From CAZNPH01 sp964574985 (GTDB lineage Bacteria; Bacteroidota; Bacteroidia; Bacteroidales; SM23-62): a stretch of 64,000 bases of DNA. The stretch lies in contig CAZNPH010000016.1 of the NCBI GenBank assembly GCA_964574985.1, positions 1 through 64,000 on the forward strand. The letters run 5' to 3'. The position numbers and the translations under genes were made by a program. The notes under the pieces were generated by a model. The model ran no database searches and was not told the origin of the DNA. It saw only the letters and a list, made by a program, of their open reading frames with translations. Shown in pieces: positions 44,766 through 52,950 of this stretch. Positions within the stretch are counted from its first letter, which is position 1. Each line of letters starts with the position of its first letter.

Positions 44766-45920
44766 TTAATCGAATTTTGCGGTTTCAAGGAATTGTTTCA
44801 GCGCGGCAAGGAATTCGGCGGCCAGCCTGCCGTTTATCAGACGGTGATCCGCGCTGAGGATCATATTGGCCACCGGGCATACCCGGATTCCTCCCCGGTA
44901 CACGACCGGTTCATTGAAAATGCTTCCTATGGCAAGTGCGCAACCGTAACCCGGAGGGATGATGGCATCGAACTCATGAACGGGATACATCCCCAGGTTG
45001 CTGATCAGAAAAGTCCCCCCGCTCATATCTTCGACCCCAAGCTTCCCGCTTTTTCCTTTCCGGATCAGGGAACTGACTTCATCATCGATCCGGCCGGCCG
45101 TTTTGTCCGCGGCTTTTTTCACCACGGGAATATAAAGCTCATTCCCGATCCCCAGGGCAAAACCGACATTGATATTCTCTCCCGGTTTTATCCGGTTGCC
45201 CTCATAGGCACTGTTCACCAGTGGATAATCTTTCAACACCCGGGATACGGCATAAATAAACAGGCTGTCATACCCGGGTTTGGTTTTCAGGGTGGACAAT
45301 GAGCCGTTCCTGAAAGCCATGGCTGCCGTCATATCCACCCGGACCCGGAAATGCGTGGTGGGTATCTCGCGGTTGCTGCGGGATACTTTTTCAGCCACCC
45401 GCTTTTGATTGTCGGTAAGCTCGAATTGCCGGCCGGAAGGGATTTCCGCAGGTTTTTCTTCCTGTTCATAACGGAGCAGGTCATCCCGGACGATCCGGCC
45501 GCCGGGACCCGTTCCGCGGATTCCGGAAAGATCGATGGATTTCCCGCGGGCAATGTTTCTGACCAGGGGGGATGCCTTGACCGCAATCTCCGCCCCCCGC
45601 TCATCCTTTTTGCCGGCAGGTTTTTTCTCCGGAATGCCCTTTTGTTCTTTTCTTTCCGCAGGAGGACCGGGTGCTTTTTCATCCTTTTCCCCGATGTAGG
45701 CCAGGACATCCCCCTTGCCGGCCGTATCACCCGCGGGTACTTCAATGGAAATAAGATACCCGTCCGCGGTTGCTTCCAGTTCCACCACGGCTTTGTCCGT
45801 TTCGATCTCCGCGATCACTTCTCCTGTCTCCACCCGGTCTCCCGGCTGCTTCTGCCAGCTGACTATTTTTACTTCATCAACATTGGTGCCTACATCAGGC
45901 ACCCTGATCGCTTCAGCCAT
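44766..45920 (-). CDS. 2-oxoacid dehydrogenase E2 acyltransferase
   Basis: 384 aa. The lipoyl domain (1-80) has the lipoyl-lysine motif ETDKAVVELEA, Lys43. The peripheral-subunit-binding domain follows (about 115-150: VRNIARGKSIDLSGIRGTGP). The catalytic domain ends DHRLINGRLAAEFL with His359; the usual Asp of HxxxDG is Asn363, a change seen in some active E2 enzymes. It passes an acyl group to CoA. No E3 (lipoamide dehydrogenase) gene is present, so E3 must be shared with another complex. Confidence 0.92.
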   Translation of the reverse strand: MAEAIRVPDVGTNVDEVKIVSWQKQPGDRVETGEVIAEIETDKAVVELEATADGYLISIEVPAGDTAGKGDVLAYIGEKDEKAPGPPAERKEQKGIPEKKPAGKKDERGAEIAVKASPLVRNIARGKSIDLSGIRGTGPGGRIVRDDLLRYEQEEKPAEIPSGRQFELTDNQKRVAEKVSRSNREIPTTHFRVRVDMTAAMAFRNGSLSTLKTKPGYDSLFIYAVSRVLKDYPLVNSAYEGNRIKPGENINVGFALGIGNELYIPVVKKAADKTAGRIDDEVSSLIRKGKSGKLGVEDMSGGTFLISNLGMYPVHEFDAIIPPGYGCALAIGSIFNEPVVYRGGIRVCPVANMILSADHRLINGRLAAEFLAALKQFLETAKFD

Positions 45921-45938
45921 AAGCCATAGCTTTATTTT

Positions 45939-47291
45939 TCAAAACTTCATGGGTTTGGGCCTGAGCTCTTCGCTGGCCCTCAGCCAGTGCGGAGTCGGCC
46001 TTGTGGGCATGCCCCACTTCTCGAGGGCCCGCTTCAGTTCGTGGTTTTCCTTTTTCTTTGCAAATTCTATGAATTCTTCATCATTTCCGGTGTCCAAAGC
46101 ACCCCGTATGGCCTGCTGCCAGGATTTGGCTCCGGCGGTATATCCGTCGGGGTGCCCCAGCATGCCGCCGCCGGCAGGGATCACGATGTCGGGCCCGTAC
46201 TCTCCCACAATGAGGGGTGCCGTACCCGGATAAACACCTGCACAGGGCATGGGGGCTGTGGGTTTGATATGCTTCCAGGGCGCCAGCTTCAGTTGCGCGG
46301 TCCGCAGACCCTCTTCATGCACCACCATGGGGATGGATGAATAAATGGTCGGGGTCAGCATCAGGTCCGCTCCGCAAAGACGGGCAAGCTTTCCGAATAC
46401 CGGCCAGGAAATGCTGTCCATGGCGGCGATCATATACGAACCGTGCATCATTACCGGAATGTTGATGTCCGGATCCTCTGTAATCCTTCTGAAAGCAGAC
46501 AAACCCGCCGAATACGTGATCAGGAGTCCGTTCGCCCCCAGCTCCACGGCCCTTTTTGCCTTCTCGTACATTTTCCCGACCTCATCGGTAATGGATACCA
46601 GGTAAATAGGCATTTTCCCCGTCTTCTCTTTTGCTTTTTTCAGATTTTTCATAACCTCCCGGATCCTGTCCTCGTAGGTGGAATTGTATACATCGGAGGT
46701 CATCTCATCATCCTTCATCATGTCCACTCCGCCTATGGCGGTCTGGTAGCACTGGTTCCCCACCTGCTCCGGGGTCATGCCCATTTTGGGTTTGATGATA
46801 TGAAGGGAAAGGGGCCTTCTTTCTTCCACTCCCACCAATTCACGGAGTCCGTGAATCCCGAACTTGGGCCCTTTGAACTTATCCAGCAGGTCATCCGGTA
46901 TCATTACATCCATCAGCCGGATTTTGTCGGAATAGGCAAAACAGTTCCCGGCAATGGACAGCAGCATCATGGGCACATTGTCGAGCCATGCATCAATATT
47001 GAAAGCGAGCTGTATGACCGCCTCGGCGACATATTTGTCAGGATTTGGAATACGGTAATAACCGACCAGCCTGCCGGCCAGCCTTTTACGCACATCCTCG
47101 GTATCCTCTTCAACCTTTTCCCAGGTCCCGGTGGATCCTTCCAGGGCAATGGACTGGATCAATGTAAAATGATCGAGGAATTCAACACCTTCCTTACGGT
47201 CTTTCATGTAATAGGTAGCAACGATGTGCCGGTTTCTGTCAATGCCTTCATATGTGTTGTTGAAGATCTCCGGCAAATAATAGTTTCTCAT
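45939..47291 (-). CDS. RuBisCO-like protein (form IV)
   Basis: 450 aa with the RuBisCO large-chain fold. IIKPKMGMT gives Lys167 (equivalent to Lys175). GGVDMMKDDEMTSD gives Lys193, Asp195 and Glu196 at the carbamylated-lysine and Mg site. MMHGSYM gives His283 (His294 equivalent, but without the following Arg). IPAGGGMLGHPDG is the phosphate-binding loop. The loop-6 lysine of real RuBisCO is not found, so it should not fix CO2. RLPs enolise, isomerise or decarboxylate sugar phosphates (methionine salvage, apionate decarboxylation). Second gene of the operon, between the LsrF-like and E2 genes. Confidence 0.93.
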   Translation of the reverse strand: MRNYYLPEIFNNTYEGIDRNRHIVATYYMKDRKEGVEFLDHFTLIQSIALEGSTGTWEKVEEDTEDVRKRLAGRLVGYYRIPNPDKYVAEAVIQLAFNIDAWLDNVPMMLLSIAGNCFAYSDKIRLMDVMIPDDLLDKFKGPKFGIHGLRELVGVEERRPLSLHIIKPKMGMTPEQVGNQCYQTAIGGVDMMKDDEMTSDVYNSTYEDRIREVMKNLKKAKEKTGKMPIYLVSITDEVGKMYEKAKRAVELGANGLLITYSAGLSAFRRITEDPDINIPVMMHGSYMIAAMDSISWPVFGKLARLCGADLMLTPTIYSSIPMVVHEEGLRTAQLKLAPWKHIKPTAPMPCAGVYPGTAPLIVGEYGPDIVIPAGGGMLGHPDGYTAGAKSWQQAIRGALDTGNDEEFIEFAKKKENHELKRALEKWGMPTRPTPHWLRASEELRPKPMKF

Positions 47292-47321
47292 GACGAAATT
47301 TTTAGGTTTATATATGGTTGA

Positions 47322-48209
47322 TTATTTTTTCTGCTGACTTTTCAGATCGTTAAGCAGTTCCATGGCCTGTCCGGGTTTCATATCTTCGTGAACCACCTTG
47401 GTTATGGCGGTCATCATGGCTTCAGGCGCATCGCTCTGGAATATGTTCCTGCCCATATCCACGCCGGCAGCACCTTCCTGTATGGCCCTGTACGCCATGG
47501 TCAGCGCATCCGATTCCGGGATCTTCTTGCCGCCGGCCATGACAATGGGGACTGGACATGAAGCCGTAACCGTTTCAAATTCTTCCGGCACGTAGTAGGT
47601 CTTCACGAAATGAGCGCCCAGCTCGGCACAGATCCTGCAGGCCAGGCGGAAATATTTGGCATTCCTTGCCATGTCCTTCCCGACGGCGGTAACAGCCAGT
47701 ACGGGGATGCCGTACTTCAGTCCCATGTCAACCAGTTTGGTCATGTTCTGTACGGTTCGTGTCTCATATTCCCCTCCGATGTATATCTGAATGGCAATGG
47801 CCGATACATTCATCCGGATGGCATCTTCCATGTCCACGGCGATTTCCTCATTGGAAAGCTCTTTGAGGATGCTGGGACCGCCGCTTCCCCGCATCACGAC
47901 CGCCTTGTTCGTGGAAGAAGGGATGGTGGTCCTCAGAATGCCCCGGGTAAGCATCAGCGCATCGGCGTACGGGACAAGGGGCACAATGTTCAGGTCGACC
48001 CTTTCCAGTCCGGTGGTCGGTCCCTGAAAATAACCATGGTCAATGGCCAGCATGACGGTTCTCCCCGAATCCGGATTGAATATCCGGGACAGGCGGTTTT
48101 GCATTCCCCAGTCAAGTGCTCCCGATCCTTTCAGGAAGAAAGCTGAATTTTGGGCGGGAATATCCGCATGGAATTGTTTTTCCTTTTTTGATTCATCGAA
48201 TTCTGCCAT
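47322..48209 (-). CDS. lsrF: LsrF-like class I aldolase/thiolase
   Basis: 295 aa, matching E. coli LsrF along its whole length by eye: KGSGALDWGMQNRLSRIFNP, TVMLAIDHGYFQGPTTGLER, GVDMGRNIFQSD. Schiff-base Lys203 (FVKTYY) is at the LsrF position. LsrF cleaves phosphorylated 3-hydroxypentane-2,4-dione with CoA to acetyl-CoA and DHAP at the end of autoinducer-2 breakdown. The other lsr genes (transporter, lsrG) are absent, so a different diketo-phosphate may be the substrate (inference). First gene of the operon, with 277 bp of upstream DNA. Confidence 0.9.
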   Translation of the reverse strand: MAEFDESKKEKQFHADIPAQNSAFFLKGSGALDWGMQNRLSRIFNPDSGRTVMLAIDHGYFQGPTTGLERVDLNIVPLVPYADALMLTRGILRTTIPSSTNKAVVMRGSGGPSILKELSNEEIAVDMEDAIRMNVSAIAIQIYIGGEYETRTVQNMTKLVDMGLKYGIPVLAVTAVGKDMARNAKYFRLACRICAELGAHFVKTYYVPEEFETVTASCPVPIVMAGGKKIPESDALTMAYRAIQEGAAGVDMGRNIFQSDAPEAMMTAITKVVHEDMKPGQAMELLNDLKSQQKK

Positions 48210-48486
48210 GGTGTTTACTTGATTTTGTTAAAACAGGTTTATCAAAGCTTAGAAAATCTAAAGGTAACAATTTTTCCATAACTGCAATTTTGTTTCCAAA
48301 CATTTTTTGGTTGCGAAATATAATTACAACACTGGAACAAGCTTATTAAAATGAACCGATACATAAAAATTCAAGGGACGTTGATAAAAAATGTGCCATA
48401 TTCACAGCAGATAATGGACTGAAAGAACATAATATTCTTATATTTAACCATTCGTCGCATGAAAGTTTTCCTTATTCTCAAGCTGC
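48210..48486. promoter_or_regulatory. Divergent promoter region of the RLP operon and M23 gene
   Basis: An AT-rich 277-bp gap between the leftward operon and the rightward peptidase gene. It must hold promoters for both directions. I see no perfect TAnnTTTG on the operon strand and no clear RpiR operator. Confidence 0.4.
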
Positions 48487-49455
48487 ATGAAGAGGAAACG
48501 TTACATTTATTCACCTGAAAAACTCCGGTTTGAAGAGGTACGGCTTACTTCGAAACGGTTCGTGAAAAAGGCTCTCTCCCTCCTGTTCCTCATCCTGCTC
48601 CTGTCCGGTTTTGTCACCTACATCTTCCTGCAAAATTTCCCCACACCCCGGGAAAAGAAACTGGCATACGAAAATCTGGAGATGCAGAGGCTTTATGAGG
48701 AAATTAACCATCAGATCACAGAACTGAGCCGTAATCTCGAACATATCCGTGACCGCGATGCCAGGATCTACCGTTCGATCTTCGACATCCCGCCCATGAC
48801 CGAACCGGTGAAAAAAGCCGGGACCGGCGGAGCCGAACAATACAAGCTCTATTCATCTTTCAGCAACCGGAAACTCATTGCCGGAACGGTGGAACACCTG
48901 GAGCGGCTGATGACCAAAACCCGGCTTCAGCAAAGGTCCATGGACGAACTCTATAAGCTGGCATCCGGAAGAAAAGAAGAACTGTTGAGGATCCCGGCCA
49001 TCCAGCCTGTGGAAAACGATGACCTTTCCTATACGGGAGCCGGTTTCGGGATGCGTCTTCATCCCATACTCCAGATATACCGTATGCATGAAGGGATTGA
49101 CTTTGTGGTTCCATACGGATCGGAGATTTACGCAACCGCCAACGGCAGGGTCAAATCCATCCGGAGATCCTCCACATTCGGCAAATACATTGTGGCGGAT
49201 CACGGCAACGGATATGAAACCCTTTATGCACATTTGTCTGAGATCCGTGTAAGACGCGGTCAGCAGTTAGAACGGGGGGACATTATCGGATTGTCAGGCA
49301 ATACGGGCCTGTCTTCGGGCGCTCATCTCCATTATGAAGTACACCGGGACAAGAGAGCCGTCAATCCGGTCCCCTATTTCTTCAAGGACCTGAGTCCGGA
49401 TGAATTCATCGCCCTCAGGGCCATGGCCGACAGCATCCAGCAAAGCATGGACTGA
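48487..49455 (+). CDS. M23-family murein endopeptidase-like protein
   Basis: 322 aa. One N-terminal membrane helix (LSLLFLILLLSGFVTYIFLQ), then a coiled-coil part (about 60-150) and the LytM domain. Zinc motifs are HEGIDF (His201, Asp205) and HLHYE (His280, His282), all present. It probably trims or remodels peptidoglycan near division or stalk sites. It ends 9 bp before the dehydrogenase gene, which may share its transcript, though the functions differ. Confidence 0.92.
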   Translation: MKRKRYIYSPEKLRFEEVRLTSKRFVKKALSLLFLILLLSGFVTYIFLQNFPTPREKKLAYENLEMQRLYEEINHQITELSRNLEHIRDRDARIYRSIFDIPPMTEPVKKAGTGGAEQYKLYSSFSNRKLIAGTVEHLERLMTKTRLQQRSMDELYKLASGRKEELLRIPAIQPVENDDLSYTGAGFGMRLHPILQIYRMHEGIDFVVPYGSEIYATANGRVKSIRRSSTFGKYIVADHGNGYETLYAHLSEIRVRRGQQLERGDIIGLSGNTGLSSGAHLHYEVHRDKRAVNPVPYFFKDLSPDEFIALRAMADSIQQSMD

Positions 49456-49464
49456 ATCAAAATT

Positions 49465-50496
49465 ATGAAAGCCCTTGTACTCGAAGACTATATGAAGCTG
49501 GCATACAAGGATGTCCCCGATCCCGTCCCCGGGAAGGATGAGGTACTTGTTAAAGTGAAAGCCGTTGGTATTTGCGGAAGCGATGTCCACGGGATGGACG
49601 GGAGCAGCGGAAGAAGGATCCCTCCCATCATTATGGGGCATGAAGCTTCCGGGGTGATCGGGGATACCGGGAAAGAAGTGACTGAATGGAAACCCGGGGA
49701 CCGGGTAACCTTCGATTCCACCATCTACCACCTGGACGACTGGTATTCACGCAGGGGACTGTACAATCTGAGCAACGGCAGGAAAGTGTTCGGGGTTTCC
49801 GCGGAAGAATTCAGGAGGGACGGATGCTTTGCAGAATATGTAACCGTGCCTCAACACATTTTGTACCGGATACCGGAAGATCTGGGCTTTACACAGGCAG
49901 CCATGACCGAACCCGCGGCAGTGGCGATGCATGCGATCGGACTCACCCCGGTTTCGCTCAATGATACCGCCGTGGTGGTGGGGGCCGGAATGATCGGGAT
50001 ATTCGTCATCCAGCTGTTACGGATCAACGGTTGCGGCAGGCTCATCGCTGTGGACACACAGAAGGACCGGCTGGACATGGCCCTCAACCTGGGTGCAACA
50101 CATGTACTTGATCCGGCTGCCGGGGATGTCCGGAAAGAGGTTCTTGAATTATCGGAAGGAAGTGGTGCGGACATTGCCTTTGACGCGACCGGCATCCAGG
50201 CAACCGTCAATACGGCCGTCCGTTCCCTGAGAAAAGGCGGCACCCTGACCCTTATCGGGAACGTTACCCCCCGCGTGGAGATCCCCCTGCAGACCGTGGT
50301 GAACAGTCAGCTCCGTTTACAGGGTTCCTATGCCATCAGCGGCGAATATCCGGCAGTACTTGACCTGATGTCCGCAGGATCATTGCATACCGCCCCCGTC
50401 CTTTCAGCCGAAGCACCCCTTTCTGAAGGTGCAGAATGGTTCCACCGCCTGTACAAAAAGGAAAAAGGACTGATGAAAGTGATTTTGATACCCTGA
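49465..50496 (+). CDS. Zn-dependent alcohol/polyol dehydrogenase without the structural zinc site
   Basis: 343 aa MDR-family enzyme. Catalytic zinc Cys37 (GICGSDVHG) and His59-Glu60 (GHEASG) are present, with NAD-binding VVVGAGMIGIFVIQLL. The structural zinc loop (about 85-105, FDSTIYHLDDWYSRRGLYNL) has lost all four usual cysteines. It resembles galactitol-1-phosphate and threonine dehydrogenases. It could oxidise a polyol or sugar phosphate linked to the adjacent operon, but it lies on the other strand. Confidence 0.88.
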   Translation: MKALVLEDYMKLAYKDVPDPVPGKDEVLVKVKAVGICGSDVHGMDGSSGRRIPPIIMGHEASGVIGDTGKEVTEWKPGDRVTFDSTIYHLDDWYSRRGLYNLSNGRKVFGVSAEEFRRDGCFAEYVTVPQHILYRIPEDLGFTQAAMTEPAAVAMHAIGLTPVSLNDTAVVVGAGMIGIFVIQLLRINGCGRLIAVDTQKDRLDMALNLGATHVLDPAAGDVRKEVLELSEGSGADIAFDATGIQATVNTAVRSLRKGGTLTLIGNVTPRVEIPLQTVVNSQLRLQGSYAISGEYPAVLDLMSAGSLHTAPVLSAEAPLSEGAEWFHRLYKKEKGLMKVILIP

Positions 50497-50606
50497 ATAA
50501 AATCCGTTCATCCTGTCTTTCATCCGGACCAAATGATCAATGCCGTAACGGAAAGGATAAGATGCATTGACAACGATAAATTGGCATACCTCATAATATA
50601 TTCATA

Positions 50607-51707
50607 ATGGAAAAACTCAGGACGGGCATCATCGGCGCGGGCAAAGTGGCCCACCTTCATGCCTGTGCGCTGGGGCATCTGGAACAATCCGATTTCAGGG
50701 CGGTGTATAACAGGCACCCCGGCCGTGCGGAAAAATTCGCAGATCAATACGGCATCAAGCCCTACGATGATGTCGGCGAAATGGTGGGAAAGGAAAAACT
50801 GGACATGGTGGTGGTTACCACCCCGCATACCGCCCACCGCCAGCCGGCCCTGGATGCCTTCCGGGAAGGCGCCCATGTCCTGGTCGAAAAACCGCTGGCC
50901 TCTTCGCTTGAAGATTGTGACGCCATGATCGAAGCCGCCGGAGAATCAGGAAAGCTCCTGGGCACTATCAGCCAGAGAAGGTTCTACAAGCCCTGCCAAA
51001 GGATCCGGCAGGCCATTGATGAAAACAGGATCGGCAGGCCCGTGCTGGGCACGGTCCTTATGCTGGGATGGCGGGACCGGGCATACTATGAAAGCGACCC
51101 CTGGCGGGGCACATGGAAAGACGAAGGAGGGGGCGTGCTGGTCAACCAGGCACCCCACCAGCTTGACCTGCTGCAGTGGTACATGGGTGAGATCGATGAG
51201 CTTTACGGCGTATGGGAGAACCTGAACCATCCCTATATCGAGGTGGAGGACACGGCCCTGGCAGTGATCCGGTTCAAGGGAGGCGGACTCGGAAACATCG
51301 TGGTAAGCAACTCCCAGAAGCCCGGCATTTACACCAAGGTGCACATCCACGGGGAAACAGGCGCATCAGCGGGTGTCCAGACGGACGGCGGGGCCATGTT
51401 CATCGCGGGCATGTCCTCCATCGCCGAACCCCCGGTGCTGGATATCTGGACCGTTCCGGGGGAGGAAGACAGGCTGGCGGACTGGGTCAGGGAGGATTCG
51501 GAATACTTCAATTCCCTGGAAGACCCCATGAACCATTACCACATGGAGCAGATCGGTGATTTCATCCAGGCCATCCTGCAGGGGCGGAAACCGATGGTCA
51601 CCGGTGAGGACGGCCGGGTGGCCGTGGAGATATTCACCGCCATATACCGCTCGGCCAGGGACCGCAAACCCGTCAAATGGCCCCTGAAACCGGAAAAAAC
51701 CTCATAA
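50607..51707 (+). CDS. Gfo/Idh/MocA-family oxidoreductase
   Basis: 366 aa. Rossmann start RTGIIGAGKVAHLHACALGH, the conserved EKPLASSLEDCDAM (Lys of the EKP motif), and the C-terminal alpha/beta domain with WRGTWKDEGGGVLVNQAPHQ. It is probably an NAD(P)-dependent sugar or inositol dehydrogenase. It lies 110 bp after the dehydrogenase gene in the same direction. Confidence 0.93.
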   Translation: MEKLRTGIIGAGKVAHLHACALGHLEQSDFRAVYNRHPGRAEKFADQYGIKPYDDVGEMVGKEKLDMVVVTTPHTAHRQPALDAFREGAHVLVEKPLASSLEDCDAMIEAAGESGKLLGTISQRRFYKPCQRIRQAIDENRIGRPVLGTVLMLGWRDRAYYESDPWRGTWKDEGGGVLVNQAPHQLDLLQWYMGEIDELYGVWENLNHPYIEVEDTALAVIRFKGGGLGNIVVSNSQKPGIYTKVHIHGETGASAGVQTDGGAMFIAGMSSIAEPPVLDIWTVPGEEDRLADWVREDSEYFNSLEDPMNHYHMEQIGDFIQAILQGRKPMVTGEDGRVAVEIFTAIYRSARDRKPVKWPLKPEKTS

Positions 51708-51771
51708 ATCAAAAAAATCCATTATTTTCACCCTGAAAATTAGAAAACACGGTTTATAATCTTCAGGGTAA

Positions 51772-52950
51772 ATGATACAAAGGATATTACTTTCCAGTAT
51801 ACAAAAAAGCATGTCGTTTTTTCCTGTCGTTGGAATAATAGGTCCCCGTCAGTCAGGAAAAACCACGCTTGTAAAACAATTTATGAAAGATTCCCCGGGC
51901 CCGTTTGTCTATCTTGATTGTGAACATCCGAGAGATTTGGCCAAGCTTTCAGATCCTGTACTTTTTTTTGAAAACAACATTGATAAATGTATTGTGATTG
52001 ACGAAATACAGGTAAAACCGGATTTATTTCCTGTCCTGAGATCTTTAATCGATGTGAAACGTGAGCCGGGACGTTATATAATACTGGGGTCTGCTTCTCC
52101 TGATTTAATCAGAGATTCATCCGAATCCCTGGCAGGAAGAATTTCGTATAAGGAATTATCACCATTCAATATTCCGGAAATCCAAAACAGGATCGGATTG
52201 AATGATCATTGGTTCAGGGGCGGTTTTCCTGATGCCCTGCTGCAACCAAACGATGATTTACGACAGGAATGGTATCATAATTTCATTAAAACATATATTG
52301 AAAGGGATCTGCCCATGCTGGGACTCGGTCTTTCTCCACTGGTTATTGACCGTTTCTGGAGAATGCTGGCCACCATGCATGGCAGTGTCCTGAACAAATC
52401 AAACCTTTCGAAGTCACTGGAAATATCTTTCCCTACCTTGACCAGGTATCTTAATTTCCTGGAGGAAACCTTTTTAATAACACGTCTTTATCCTTACAGT
52501 ACGAATTCAAAAAAGAGATTGGTGAAATCCCCCAAGATTTACCTGCGTGATTCAGGCATTTTACATCATCAGCTCTTTATCCGGAATTTTGAAGAATTAC
52601 AGGGACATAACATGTTGGGAGTATCCTGGGAAGGATATGTGATAGAACAGATCCGGCAAATTCTGCCGATTGGCTATGAAATGCATTTTTACAGAACTTT
52701 TGAAGGGACAGAACTGGATCTGTTGATAACCAGAAACAACAATCCCTGTTTCGGAATTGAAATAAAATATACTTCTTCTCCTGCAATTACCAAATCAATG
52801 AAAATTGCGATCGATGACCTTAAATCAAAAAGAAACTTTATCATTATCCCATACACCGAAGAATATCAGCTTCGAAAGGATATTGTTGTGTGCGGACCGG
52901 CAACCTTTCTGAATAAGTATCTCAGGCAGGAAAATAACAAAGCTTATTGA
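51772..52950 (+). CDS. DUF4143-type AAA ATPase
   Basis: 392 aa. Walker A GPRQSGKTTLVKQF (residues about 24-32), Walker B CIVIDEIQVKPDLF, sensor GSASPDLIRDSSESLAGR, then a winged-helix part and the C-terminal DUF4143 nuclease-like region (YVIEQIRQILPIGYEMHFYR; GTELDLLITRN; CFGIEIKYTSS with an E.K motif). It is AT-richer than its neighbours, which hints at transfer. The family is abundant and mobile, and its role is not settled. Confidence 0.9.
   Translation: MIQRILLSSIQKSMSFFPVVGIIGPRQSGKTTLVKQFMKDSPGPFVYLDCEHPRDLAKLSDPVLFFENNIDKCIVIDEIQVKPDLFPVLRSLIDVKREPGRYIILGSASPDLIRDSSESLAGRISYKELSPFNIPEIQNRIGLNDHWFRGGFPDALLQPNDDLRQEWYHNFIKTYIERDLPMLGLGLSPLVIDRFWRMLATMHGSVLNKSNLSKSLEISFPTLTRYLNFLEETFLITRLYPYSTNSKKRLVKSPKIYLRDSGILHHQLFIRNFEELQGHNMLGVSWEGYVIEQIRQILPIGYEMHFYRTFEGTELDLLITRNNNPCFGIEIKYTSSPAITKSMKIAIDDLKSKRNFIIIPYTEEYQLRKDIVVCGPATFLNKYLRQENNKAY

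Noticed and set aside
45939..47291. A true CO2-fixing RuBisCO
   Set aside because: The loop-6 lysine and the Arg after the active-site His are absent, and no phosphoribulokinase is seen.
47322..48209. A complete autoinducer-2 (lsr) operon
   Set aside because: The transporter genes, lsrG and lsrR are not present; only the LsrF and an FGGY kinase match.
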